The notes: generated from the sequence alone by a model not told the origin. A DNA stretch of 10,059 nt from JACQFK01 sp035644495 (GCA_035644495.1 DASQOM010000269.1:1-10059); one strand, 5' to 3'. Positions 1-8,400 are shown, numbered from the stretch's first letter. A program made the numbers and translations.

Positions 1-1204
1 TGTAGCCGCGGCGGTACTCGTACTTCTCCACCGCCTTCATGAGGCCCGTATTGCCCTCCTGGATCAGGTCCAGGAACGACAGGCCGCGATTGCGGTATTT
101 TTTCCCGATCGACACCACCAGGCGCAGGTTGCCGCTCGACAGCTTCCGCTTCGTCTTCTCGTAATCCTCGAAGCGCTCGCGGATGTCGCGGACCCGGGCG
201 CGCAGCTGCTCCGAGCCCTCGAGCGTCTGGGCCTGGATCTGTTCGAGCTCCTTGTTGAGGCCGGCCAGGCGCACCTTGCTGCCCTTGCCCGCCTTGATGT
301 CCTCGATCTCGGTCGTGACTTCGTCCAGCTTGCGGGAGAGGCTTTCCAGCTTCTCCATCATCGGCTTGATCTTCTTGGACTGGATGTTCATCTCCTCGAG
401 CATCACCACGCAGCGGCGCTGGTTCTCGCGGAGACGCAGGCGCACCTTCTCGCGCTGCTTCCCGTTCATCCGGTTGTTTTCAAGCTTGTCGAAGCACTCG
501 TGGGAGTCGAAGACCGTCGACCGGATCCGGTCGATGACCTGGGGCAGCCGGTCCAGGACCTCGAACTTGGAGACGTCGATCGCGCTGTCCGCCTTCAGGG
601 TGCGGTCGAAGGCGAGCTCTCCGTTCTTGACGTCTTCCAGGATCTGGATCGCCTCGATGACGGCGATCGGCGACTCCAGCACCTTGGTGCGGAACCGCTT
701 GCGCGTGATCTCGATCCGCTTGGCCAGCCGCAGCTCGTCCTCGCGGGAAAGCAGCGGGATCTCGCCCATCTGGGTGAGATACATGCGGACCGGGTCGTCG
801 ATCTTCTCGGACGCGACGCCGCGGGTCTTGGTCTCGACCTCTTCGGGCTGCTCGAACTCGCGCTCGTCGTCGTCCGGCTCGAATCCCGCGCCCTCCTTCG
901 CCTCGCCGCCCTCGGCGGCCGTCTCGACCATCTCGATCCCCAGGTCGTCCATCATCTGGAGGATCGTGTCGAGCTTGTCGGGCGACACCATGTCGTCCGG
1001 AAGGACCTTGTTGAGCTCGTCGTAGGTGACGAAGCCGCGCTTCTTGCCCTCCTCGATGAGGTTCTTGACCTCGGGGCTCAGCTTGTCGGCGGCGTCGCCG
1101 ACCACTCCCTTGAGGCGGCCGGCGCCTTCGGCGGCGTCGCCCTCGGCCTCTTCGGGGCCCATCTTCTCGTTCGAGGGAGGTTCTCCCTTGGCGCGGATGT
1201 CCAT
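1..1204 (-). CDS. rpoD: RNA polymerase primary sigma factor RpoD (N-terminal 401 codons, truncated by window edge)
   Basis: This is the primary sigma-70 factor, which directs core RNA polymerase to housekeeping promoters. The frame is open from ATG at 1204 to the left edge. Residues about 42-95 look like region 1.1 (KLSPEVKNLIEEGKKRGFVT onward), followed by an acidic linker (EPDDDEREFEQPEE, 109-122). Region 1.2 is at about 136-165 (DDPVRMYLTQMGEIPLLSRE). A long charged, helical non-conserved region runs from about 170 to 350. Region 2.1/2.2 starts near 354 (LSSGNLRLVVSIGKKYRNRG, FLDLIQEGNTGLMKAVEKYE), and the window ends inside region 2.3 at 'YRRGY'. Regions 2.4, 3 and 4 lie outside. The start is 3 bases after the dnaG stop, in the same reading frame as dnaG (TAA, one GAC codon, then ATG). 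The Shine-Dalgarno is weak (GGA about 9 bases upstream, inside dnaG). Regions 1.1 and 1.2 together separate it from alternative sigma factors. Confidence 0.97.
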   Translation of the reverse strand, partial: MDIRAKGEPPSNEKMGPEEAEGDAAEGAGRLKGVVGDAADKLSPEVKNLIEEGKKRGFVTYDELNKVLPDDMVSPDKLDTILQMMDDLGIEMVETAAEGGEAKEGAGFEPDDDEREFEQPEEVETKTRGVASEKIDDPVRMYLTQMGEIPLLSREDELRLAKRIEITRKRFRTKVLESPIAVIEAIQILEDVKNGELAFDRTLKADSAIDVSKFEVLDRLPQVIDRIRSTVFDSHECFDKLENNRMNGKQREKVRLRLRENQRRCVVMLEEMNIQSKKIKPMMEKLESLSRKLDEVTTEIEDIKAGKGSKVRLAGLNKELEQIQAQTLEGSEQLRARVRDIRERFEDYEKTKRKLSSGNLRLVVSIGKKYRNRGLSFLDLIQEGNTGLMKAVEKYEYRRGY

Positions 1205-1207
1205 GTC

Positions 1208-2995
1208 TTAGCGTCCGGGCATGGCCCGGGGGTTGTCCCGGGCCTTGGCCCTTTTCGTCTCCTGGAATTTTCTCAGTTCTTCACGTTGGATGTCGTCGCT
1301 GGTTTCGTTTAAACGGCCACGCTTCCCCTGATATTCGTTCCGGGCTTCGGCCAGTCCCAGCGACTTCATGCAACCCGCCGCCCGTTCCCCGGCCTTGGCC
1401 GGATCGATGTCCAAGTCGACGATCCCCGCCGCGACCTCCATGGCCGCCGCGTCCTGGAGCAGCGCCACCAGGTCGCCCGGATTGATCTCGCCGTTCCGGT
1501 CCAGCAGCCCGTAGGCCGTGCCGGCGATCCTCCGGAGGACCTCCGAGGGATAGCGCTCCGCCGGTGCCTCGCTTCGGATCGTCGCTGCGACCGTCTTGTC
1601 CGCCAGCGCGCAGGCCAGCAGTTCCCGCCCCGCTTTCTCCAGCATCGGGGACGCCGGGAGGGGCGCGGCCGCCCGTGCCGCGGGGCGCTCCTCGGCGGTC
1701 GGCTCGCCCTCGCGCTTCCGCGCCAGCTTGCCCCGCAGCGTCCGCTCCTCGATGCCGAACTTTGCGGCCAGCTGCTGCACCAGGATCTCCTGCTTGACCG
1801 GGTCGGGGATCTGGTTGATGCGCTCCAGCATCTCCTCCACGATCCGGCCGATCGCCGCCGGCGTCGTCGTCCCGTGCCGCGCCGCCAGCGCGTCCATCAG
1901 GAAGCCGAAGATCTCCCGGGGATTCTGCAGGCACTCCCGCAGTTTGTCCGGACCCTGCTTGATGACCACGTCGTCGGGATCCATCCCTTCGGGCAGGCTC
2001 GCGACGAAGATGTCCACGTTCTCCGACAGCAGCAGGTCGAGCCCCCGCTCGCTCGCCTTCTGACCGGCCGCGTCCGAGTCGAACACCAGCACGACCTTGT
2101 CCGCGTAGCGCCGGAGGATCTTGAGGTGGTCCTTGGTCAGCGCCGTCCCGAGGGTGGCGACCAGACCCTTCACCCCGGCCTGGAAGGGGACGATCACGTC
2201 GAGGTAGCCCTCGACGATATAGACCGTCCGGGTCTTCTCGATCTCCTCCTTGGACAGGTGGAGGCCGTAGAAGCCGCGTCCCTTGGAGAAGACGGCGGTT
2301 TCGGGCGAATTCAGGAATTTGGGCTGCTCGTCCTTCAGCGTCCGGGCGCCGAACCCGATGGTCCGGCCCCGGGGATCGTGAATCGGAAAGACGACGCGGC
2401 CGCGGAAGCGGTCGTAGTAGCCCCCGCGGCCCTCGCGTTCGATGGCGAGACCTGCGGCGGCCAGCGTCTTGTCGTCGTAGCCGGCCTTGCGGCCGCGCTG
2501 CAACAGGTAATCCCACGATTCCATCGAGAATCCCAGTTTGTAAAGATCGCTCGTCTCGTCGTTGACGCCGCGGCGGGCCAGGAACGACCGGGCCGATTCC
2601 GCCTCCGGCGCCTTCAACAGCAGCCCGCGAAAGGCCTCCTGCGCCCACTCCAGGACGCGGTAGAGGTCGTCGCGGCCGATGCCTTCCTTCCCCCCCTCCT
2701 TGTATTTGACGGGGATGCCCACTTTCTGGGCCAGAATCCGGATGGCCTCGGGATAATCCACGTTTTCGTGGGCCATCACGAAGCTGATGGCGTCGCCCCC
2801 CTTGCCGCAGCCGAAGCACTTGAACGTCTGGCGCTGGGGAGTGACGATGAACGAAGGGGTTTTCTCTTCGTGGAAGGGGCAAAGCCCCTTGTAGCTTGCG
2901 CCGGCGCGCTTGAGAGGGATATATCCGGCGACGATTTCCTGTATGTCCACCGATCGCTTGACTTCCAGAACCGTTTCGTCGGCGATCAGCGCCAC
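1208..2995 (-). CDS. dnaG: DNA primase DnaG
   Basis: This primase synthesises RNA primers for Okazaki fragments and for leading-strand initiation at the replication fork, recruited by the replicative helicase DnaB. The 595-aa length is normal for the family. The N-terminal CHC2 zinc-binding domain shows C39, H42, C60 and C63 (CPFH...CFGCGKGGD). The catalytic core has the DRFRGRVVFPI motif (195-205) and KFLNSPET (226-233). The TOPRIM fold follows with the conserved glutamate E262 (YIVEGYLD), D306 and D308 (VFDSDAAG), and the acidic DPDD at 339-342. Residues about 450-595 correspond to the helicase-binding C-terminal domain and are divergent, ending in a charged helix. The start is a GTG at 2995, chosen because GGGAGGGG lies just upstream with GGAGG 5 bases from the start, and because the zinc domain begins at the usual distance. 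A promoter sits directly upstream. rpoD follows after 3 bases, the conserved dnaG-rpoD pairing. Confidence 0.98.
   Translation of the reverse strand: MALIADETVLEVKRSVDIQEIVAGYIPLKRAGASYKGLCPFHEEKTPSFIVTPQRQTFKCFGCGKGGDAISFVMAHENVDYPEAIRILAQKVGIPVKYKEGGKEGIGRDDLYRVLEWAQEAFRGLLLKAPEAESARSFLARRGVNDETSDLYKLGFSMESWDYLLQRGRKAGYDDKTLAAAGLAIEREGRGGYYDRFRGRVVFPIHDPRGRTIGFGARTLKDEQPKFLNSPETAVFSKGRGFYGLHLSKEEIEKTRTVYIVEGYLDVIVPFQAGVKGLVATLGTALTKDHLKILRRYADKVVLVFDSDAAGQKASERGLDLLLSENVDIFVASLPEGMDPDDVVIKQGPDKLRECLQNPREIFGFLMDALAARHGTTTPAAIGRIVEEMLERINQIPDPVKQEILVQQLAAKFGIEERTLRGKLARKREGEPTAEERPAARAAAPLPASPMLEKAGRELLACALADKTVAATIRSEAPAERYPSEVLRRIAGTAYGLLDRNGEINPGDLVALLQDAAAMEVAAGIVDLDIDPAKAGERAAGCMKSLGLAEARNEYQGKRGRLNETSDDIQREELRKFQETKRAKARDNPRAMPGR
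1215..1229 (-). other. Small GC-rich hairpin at the dnaG end, just upstream of rpoD
   Basis: A perfect 6-base inverted repeat (CCGGGC / GCCCGG around CAT) lies in the last codons of dnaG, about 10 bases before the rpoD ATG. It overlaps the GG of rpoD's weak Shine-Dalgarno. It could modulate rpoD translation or mark an mRNA processing site, but short GC-rich inverted repeats are common in such DNA and chance is a real possibility. There is no T-tract, so it is not an intrinsic terminator. Confidence 0.3.
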
Positions 2996-2998
2996 ACA

Positions 2999-3006
2999 CC
3001 CCTCCC
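2999..3006 (-). promoter_or_regulatory. Shine-Dalgarno of dnaG
   Basis: On the minus strand GGGAGGGG precedes the dnaG GTG, with the GGAGG core (3001-3005) separated from the start by 5 bases. It is the strongest ribosome binding site in the left half of the window and decides in favour of the GTG start at 2995. Confidence 0.75.
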
Positions 3007-3019
3007 GCGCGGATGAAAA

Positions 3020-3047
3020 AGGATACCTACGGAGCCATCCAAGTCAA
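3020..3047 (-). promoter_or_regulatory. Predicted sigma-70-type promoter for dnaG-rpoD
   Basis: On the minus strand a -35 box TTGACT (3047-3042, 5 of 6 matches to TTGACA) is followed by a 16-base spacer and a -10 box TATCCT (3025-3020, 4 of 6 matches to TATAAT). Transcription would begin near 3013, about 18 bases before the GTG of dnaG and just upstream of its Shine-Dalgarno. The gap 2996-3119 is noticeably less GC-rich than the coding sequence around it. The boxes are read by eye, and no start site is demonstrated. Confidence 0.6.
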
Positions 3048-3119
3048 GCGAAAATGCCCTCTTGTTAGACGAGTGTAAGCCCTCGCCGTGATGGGAGCTT
3101 TCTGACCCGGACCGGGACG

Positions 3120-3860
3120 CTACAGCCGGGCAAGCGGGAGCAATTCCGCAGGCGTCAGGGTCTCCACCCGGCGGCCGCCCGCCGCCGCCGACTTCTTCCG
3201 CCGCTGTGAGAAGAGCGCCCGCAGCGCCGCCTCGACCGCGAGGGCGTCCGCCACCGGCGCCGGCCTCAGCAGCCGGAATACCGTCGACTCCACCTTCGGC
3301 GGCGGCAGGAACAGCCCCTTCCCCGCCTTGCGCAGCTTCTTGATCGAGCAGGTCCCCTGGATCAGCGCCGGCATCGGCCCGTACTCCCGGGTTCCCGGCG
3401 CCGCCTTGATCCGGTCGTAGACGTCCGTCTGGATCATCAGCGTGCACGACCGGATCTCGACCGGCGCCGCGAGGATCGCCAGCAGGATCCGCTGCCAGTC
3501 GCCATAAGGGAGATTGGACACCAGCCGTATCGGACCGTCGACGTGCCGGGCGAAGTCCGCGCCGTCGCCGCGGACCAGCGAGACGTTCGGCAGCCCGCCC
3601 ACGAGCTCCCTCGACAGCGCGTGGATCGTCTCGTCGAGCTCCAGGGCGACGACCCGGGCCGCGGCGCCGGCCAGCTTCTCCGTCAGATTGCCCAGCCCGG
3701 ATCCGATCTCGACGACCGTGTCCCCCGGCTCGATCTCCGCGTCGCGGACCAGCGCCTCGAGGAAGTTCCCGTCGACGAGGTAGTTCTGCCCGAGCGACTT
3801 CTTGAGCGCGATTCCGCGCTCGCGAAGGAGGGCCGTCACGGCGCTGCGGGTCCAGTTCAT
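3120..3860 (-). CDS. rsmA: 16S rRNA (adenine(1518)-N(6)/adenine(1519)-N(6)) dimethyltransferase RsmA (KsgA), compact form
   Basis: RsmA uses S-adenosylmethionine to dimethylate two adjacent adenines in the 3'-terminal hairpin of 16S rRNA, late in 30S assembly. The 246-aa protein shows the family signature KKSLGQNYL (20-28), SAM-binding motif I EIGSGLGNLT (51-60), the acidic motif II LELD (73-76), the catalytic motif IV NLPY (116-119) and motif VIII LPPPKVEST (185-193). FSQRRKKS (217-224) opens the C-terminal domain. It is somewhat shorter than the usual 260-280 aa. The helical linker after RRKKS is collapsed to a few residues (AAAGGRR) before LTPAELLPLARL. The usual 'QxEVAxR' stretch reads IQTDVYDR. 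The ATG at 3860 lies 20 bases after the pseudopilin stop. No Shine-Dalgarno is visible (the spacer ends CTCCCCTC), so translation may be coupled or SD-independent. Erm resistance methylases are related, but the RsmA motifs and the housekeeping context favour RsmA. Confidence 0.92.
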   Translation of the reverse strand: MNWTRSAVTALLRERGIALKKSLGQNYLVDGNFLEALVRDAEIEPGDTVVEIGSGLGNLTEKLAGAAARVVALELDETIHALSRELVGGLPNVSLVRGDGADFARHVDGPIRLVSNLPYGDWQRILLAILAAPVEIRSCTLMIQTDVYDRIKAAPGTREYGPMPALIQGTCSIKKLRKAGKGLFLPPPKVESTVFRLLRPAPVADALAVEAALRALFSQRRKKSAAAGGRRVETLTPAELLPLARL

Positions 3861-3880
3861 GAGGGGAGCGTCCGGGCAGC

Positions 3881-4345
3881 CTAGCGCTGAAGCCGCCGCA
3901 GCACCACCGTCTCGTACGTCTCCGTGCGGTCCTCGCCCCCCTCCCTCGTGCTCAGCTCCACCCGGAGCAGGAAGCAGGTGGGCCCGAGCGCATCCTTCGC
4001 CCCTCCCGCGACCGCGGGCGTGAAGGTCGCGGTGAACCGGTAGGCCGAGCCGCCGTCATCCTTCAGCTTGCCGGGGGAGCCGGCGTCGTCGATCAGCAGG
4101 CTCCCGTCCTCGCGCTCGCGCACGAAGCCCTTGACCGTGTCCGGGTTCGTGTCGACCAGGCGGTCCTGCAGCATCGCGGCCACGCGCGGCGCCAGCCAGG
4201 CGAGCTGCGCCTGGTCCATCCCCCGCTTGTGCGACGCGCTCCCCACCGCGAACAGCGGCAGGATCGTCGACACCGCCAGCACGAGCACCACGATCGAGAT
4301 CAGCACCTCGAGCAGCGTCATGCCCCGGTCGCGGCGCGTCGTCAC
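3881..4345 (-). CDS. GspI/PilV-like minor pseudopilin (type IV prepilin-type N-terminal methylation signal)
   Basis: This is a 154-aa small prepilin-like protein. The leader VTTRRDRG is followed by MTLLEVLISIVVLVLAVSTI, a textbook class III signal: prepilin peptidase would cut after G8 and methylate M9. The conserved glutamate is at mature position 5, and a single hydrophobic helix (about 9-35) anchors and packs the subunit. The rest is a short globular domain with a predicted beta-rich end (ETYETVVLRR). The start is the GTG at 4345, which overlaps the stop of the upstream J-like gene by 4 bases (GTGA). GGAGG (4356-4360) and AGGAG (4348-4352) lie before it. A longer open frame extends to 5296, but that part is the shadow of the J gene. 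Length and position beside J and K suggest the GspI role, that is, a subunit of the pseudopilus tip. PilV or another minor pilin cannot be excluded. Confidence 0.85.
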   Translation of the reverse strand: MTTRRDRGMTLLEVLISIVVLVLAVSTILPLFAVGSASHKRGMDQAQLAWLAPRVAAMLQDRLVDTNPDTVKGFVREREDGSLLIDDAGSPGKLKDDGGSAYRFTATFTPAVAGGAKDALGPTCFLLRVELSTREGGEDRTETYETVVLRRLQR

Positions 4346-5433
4346 GGCTCCTGCGCCTCCCGCGACACCGGCATGCGCACCTCCGACGTGAAGGTCTCGC
4401 CGAAGTGCACCGCCGAGCCGACGGCATGCGACGCCGCCTTGGTGTTCCGCTGGCCCCGGCGCAGCTGGCTCAGATCGCTCGACGTCTTGTCGCCGTATTC
4501 GATCCATTCGCCGTCGATCTTGACCATCCCCGGCGCGTCGGTGAGCCCGCGCGTGTGCGTCAGGTGCAGGTACGTCGTCCGCTCGTCGACCGGATCGCCC
4601 AGCTTCACGCCCGTCAGATCCGGCGTGCCCGACTCCACCGTCACCGTGATCTGGACGATCGCCGGGTACACGAAGTCCGGGTCCTTCAGGTCGTTGCTCT
4701 TCCGATAGAAATGGAAGTTGCGGTCCTCCTTCCGCGTGGAGTCCCAGCGCTTCTCCGGGCCGGACGACTGCTTCGCGCGCGTCCTCGACACTTCGCGGAT
4801 CGGGACCGTCTCGTCCCACGTCGTCGTGAACTGCGTCCAGAACTTGTATCCCACGTAGAGGATCCCGTACTCGACCGGGGTGAAGTAATTCGTGAAGACG
4901 GAGTCGGTCCCCGAGCTGTACTCGATCGGGTTCAGGAGCGTGCCCGACCGGCGCCGGTCGAAACCCCGGATGCCGCGGTAGAGGGTGTTCTTCGCCTGGT
5001 CGGGGTCCAGCACGTAGGCGATCTCCCACGTCGGGCCATAATAGTTCTGCGGCAGGATCGTGGGCGGATTGACGACCGGCGCCTTGATCACGGCGGGATT
5101 GCCGTCGCGCACGAAGCGGATCCGCGGGCGGTTGTTCTTGTCGAGGTCGCACTGCAGCGCGGGCGCCGGCAGCGGCTTCACCCCGTCCAGATACCACTCG
5201 TTCTCGGCGTAGAGGTTCCGCAGGTCCGCCGAGAGGACGTCCATTACGACCTGCGCCCGATCGTAGACGTCCTTCCGCGCCTCCCCCGACGTCCACGTCT
5301 CCAGGCTCCGCGTGGTGAGCGTGACCAGCGCCGTGATCAGCATGAGCAGAATGACGAACGCCACGAGCAGCTCGATCAGCGTCATGCCTGCCGTGGCCCG
5401 GGGCCCGGGGCTTGCGGCCTTACTGATCTTCAT
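4342..5433 (-). CDS. GspJ-like minor pseudopilin with C-terminal extension
   Basis: This 363-aa prepilin-like protein begins MKISKAASPGPRATAG, a leader of 16 residues. MTLIELLVAFVILLMLITAL follows, with the prepilin peptidase site after G16, M17 at the mature N-terminus, E at mature position 5 and one hydrophobic helix (about 17-40). LETW and the DRAQVVMDVLSADLRNLY stretch (58-75) resemble the region after the helix in GspJ/PilW proteins. Those are usually about 200 aa; here the domain is longer, and residues about 283-345 form an extra module (VKIDGEWIEYGD...LRRGQRNTKAASHAVGSAV) that also occurs in the neighbouring K-like protein. The ATG at 5433 lies within the end of that gene (14-base overlap) with no clear Shine-Dalgarno, which suggests translational coupling. 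Starts further upstream in this frame would read through the K gene and lack the prepilin leader near the N-terminus. GspJ is inferred from gene order and signal; PilW is the alternative. Confidence 0.85.
   Translation of the reverse strand: MKISKAASPGPRATAGMTLIELLVAFVILLMLITALVTLTTRSLETWTSGEARKDVYDRAQVVMDVLSADLRNLYAENEWYLDGVKPLPAPALQCDLDKNNRPRIRFVRDGNPAVIKAPVVNPPTILPQNYYGPTWEIAYVLDPDQAKNTLYRGIRGFDRRRSGTLLNPIEYSSGTDSVFTNYFTPVEYGILYVGYKFWTQFTTTWDETVPIREVSRTRAKQSSGPEKRWDSTRKEDRNFHFYRKSNDLKDPDFVYPAIVQITVTVESGTPDLTGVKLGDPVDERTTYLHLTHTRGLTDAPGMVKIDGEWIEYGDKTSSDLSQLRRGQRNTKAASHAVGSAVHFGETFTSEVRMPVSREAQEP
4399..4587 (-). repeat. Protein-level repeat module, copy F (in the J-like pseudopilin)
   Basis: Residues 283-345 of the J-like protein. 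The core reads VKIDGEWIEYGD, then LRRGQRNTKAASHAVGSAV. It matches the pattern of the copies in the K-like protein: a hydrophobic strand, [GD]xE plus an aromatic residue, RG, a small residue, A..H and G near the end. It is similar at protein level only, with no obvious DNA identity. Confidence 0.6.
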
Positions 5434-8400
5434 GATGCAGCGTCTGGACCGGCCGGTCGTAATCGACCTGGATCTCCTTGATCTTCGGGCAGCGCTTCCA
5501 CGATTCCGACTGCCGCGGATTCTGCGCGTCGAAGGCGCCCTGCTTGTACTCGACGTAGAAGCGCACGTCGAGCTGGCCCGAATCCTGCAGGTGGCCGGTG
5601 CGGTTGAGCTTGACGTTCGAATTGCCCGCAATCGAATCGACCAGCAGCGTCAGGTCGCTCATGCCCGGCGCGTCCCAGAATTCTCCGCGGCCGTCGATCC
5701 TCGCCAGGGCATGCACGAGGATGTTCTTGTCCGACTGCGGGATGTCGTGCCGCCACATGAACGTGTTCCAGTGCGCGAGGTCCAGCTTCGTCGACCACTG
5801 GAAATAGACCATCGAATTGTCGTATTCGCGCGCCTTATAGGTGTCCCAGACGCGGAACGGCATGCCGTAGGCGAGGCAGGTGGTCGACGTGTGGTTCGTC
5901 TCCTGCGTCCCGAACATCCCGCGATACAGGCCCTTCTGGCCGTCCCAGCGCGGCGGCATGGACAGCGTCAGCCCGTCGTCCGCATTCCACTGGAACAGCG
6001 CCATTTCGTTGTCGAGGAGGACGTAGCCCGACTTGTAGCGCGCAGGATCTCCCGACATCCGCTGCTTGAGGCGGATCACCTTGTCGTCCGTGGACACGTC
6101 CCCCGCCAGCGCCGCCACCGGCACCCAGGGGATATAGAAGATGGCGTCGCCCTGGTCGTGCAGCTCGGCCGTCGAATTCAGCCAGCCGCGCTTCGCCTGC
6201 TGGGCGCTGCCCTGCGTGCCGTTCTGCGTCCAGTTGCCGTATCCGATGTACTCGTCGCCGACCTTCATCAGGCCGCCGTTCTGGAAGAACGGGATGCCCG
6301 TCTGCGTGATCTGCAGGGTCGTGTCCCCCACCCCGGCCGGACCGAAGAGCCGCAGCCGTCCCTTCGTCCCCGCGAAGCCCTTCAGCTCGTCGATCTGCCC
6401 GTCCGTCACGGGCCCGATCGTCACCTTGGGCGACGCGGTGTTGAGATACGCGCGGCTCAGCAGCTCGCCCGACGGGAACTTGAGGACGCGGACGTGCAGG
6501 TCGTCGGCGATCCAGTCGCGGGACGCCGGCTGCCGCAGCGCGGCGACCTGCGTCGCATTCTGGATCGAGAAGTTTCCCGGCCAGATCGCCGGCTGACCCG
6601 GCGGCTGCGGATACGGGCTGCACCGCCCGATCTGCGCCGGCATCTTCTGGTTCGCCGCGTCGGTGAGCGTGACGCGGTCGAAGGCCCCCATGCTGTTCCC
6701 CTTCGCCGGCCAGTTGTTGACGTCCTGTCCGAGGAACGTGGGCAGCAGCGGGTCGGAGGGCGAATGGTTCTGCGGGATCGACGCGAAGCAGGCGTTGCCC
6801 CGGCGGAAGTTGATGGGCGTCGTCCCCATCATGAAGCCGACCCAGAAGTTCTTCCCGCTCGGGTCCTTCTGCACCGGGCCGAACCACTCGTCGCCGATCT
6901 GAATGATCGTCGGCGAGGGAAAGCCCGTGAAGTCGGTCGTCGCCACGGACCACAGGTGGACCTGCGCCCCGCTGCGATGGATCGCCCCGACGCTGCCCAT
7001 CTGGGCCCGGAGGCAGCCGGTGAACTTGGCCGTCGACGGCGGCATGGTTCCGGCGACCCCGCCCGTCGCGCGCGTCGCGTAGTAGATGATCTCGTCGTCG
7101 ACGCGGATATAGCCCTGGTCCGGGTAGTCCATGATCGTCGACGGCGCGATCTCCAGCACCCCGATCTGGTTCTGGGTTGCGTCGATCTGCCACTGCATCG
7201 TGATCGGATCCTGTTTGTCGCCGCAGACGGCGGCCGCGGGAGCCATGCCGAACTTGTAGGGGGTGTTCGCGTTGGTTTTCGGGATGCGGTCGTACTGCAT
7301 CGACACGCTGTAGCCGATGCCCGGATACTGGGCGATGACCTGCCCGTTGCGGATCTTGCTGGAGTAGCCGAAGAGCTGGACGTTGGCCTGCGACGGATGC
7401 GAAGCCGCCAGCGTGCCGCGCGCGCCCCGGATGGCCGCGCCGCCGCTCGTGTCGTAGAGGACGATCTCCTCGCCGACGAGGAGCGGCGTCAGCTCCGTTC
7501 CCGAGGGCAGCAGCGCGTTGCTTTTGAGGGAAACGGTCGTCGAGTTGTTCGTCAGGGCGCTCGTCAGCTTCGTCATCAGCTCGCCGCCGCCCGAGTTGGT
7601 GTAGTGCATGAACTTCGCCTGCGGATCCGAGAAGCCGTCGACGAGCATCGCGATGTCGGCGTAGCGGTTGCTCTTCCAGTAGGCGGCGAAGTGCGTCCAG
7701 GTGTCGCCCGCGATCTTGAAGTTCGGCCAGCGGAGCTCGGCGACGCCGTTGGCCATCTTCCAGTTGGCGTCGGCCCCGTTCGGGATGGTGGCGTCGGCGA
7801 CGGTCATGATGAGGTCGGTGCCCTCGACGCGGAGCGAGACCCGGTTGGTGGTCTGATCCTCCTTGATGTCGAAGATCGTCGCGCCTCCCGGGTCGGACTT
7901 CCAGCGTGCCCAGATCTCGAAGCCGCCCGACCCGGTGTCCGGCCGCTCCTGCGCGGGCTGAAGGTCGTCCTCGGGCACGTTGTTCAGCGCGAAGAACTGG
8001 GTCCAGTCGAAGCTCTCCGGCCCGCTCGACTTCTTCCCGTCCATCTCGGTCCCGTAGTGGTTGCGGTTGTGCGGGTCGGTCCAGCCCGTCAGCTGCTGCT
8101 CGAAACGGCCGTCGGTCAGCTCGCCGCGGTTGTCCTCCGTCGGCAGCACCGTGACATAGGCCTCGTTCTGGCCGGTCTGCGGTTTCAGCGCCGTATCCGC
8201 CGGCTGGGTGTAGGGGCGGGGATACGTCAGCATCCGGCTCCCGTACGGATAGCCGCTGAAGGCCATCTTCGGGTTGATGTTGATCAGCGCGGTCTGCACC
8301 TGGGAGTACATCTGGTTGAAGTCGTACTGGCTCTCGCAGTAGAGCTTCAGCGTCGTCGGGGGCGAGACGCTGACCACCTCGCGGTAGCCGCGCCCGGCGA

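Noticed and set aside
1281..2999. A second minus-strand frame of 572 codons overlapping dnaG
   Set aside because: It is a low-complexity R/G/P-rich shadow frame. The overlapping frame has all the primase motifs and a good ribosome binding site.
1874..3016. A 380-codon plus-strand frame opposite dnaG
   Set aside because: It is an antisense shadow of dnaG, with composition typical of the complement of GC-rich codons and no domain.
3051..3090. A second possible promoter upstream of dnaG (TTACAC with ATTTTC at 17 bases)
   Set aside because: The -10 match is poor, and the TTGACT/TATCCT pair nearer the gene is much better.
3098..3119. A possible terminator after rsmA (CCCGG/CCGGG inverted repeat)
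   Set aside because: The stem is only 5 bases with a 1-base loop and no T-tract follows, so it does not qualify as an intrinsic terminator.
2986..3447. A 153-codon minus-strand frame spanning the end of rsmA and the dnaG promoter region
   Set aside because: It is out of frame with rsmA, R/G/A-rich and without recognisable motifs. It would also cover the predicted promoter and the dnaG Shine-Dalgarno.
5312..5631. A longer J-like protein starting at 5631
   Set aside because: The upstream part is a shadow of the K-like gene and would place the prepilin peptidase site more than 80 residues from the N-terminus. The ATG at 5433 gives a normal leader.
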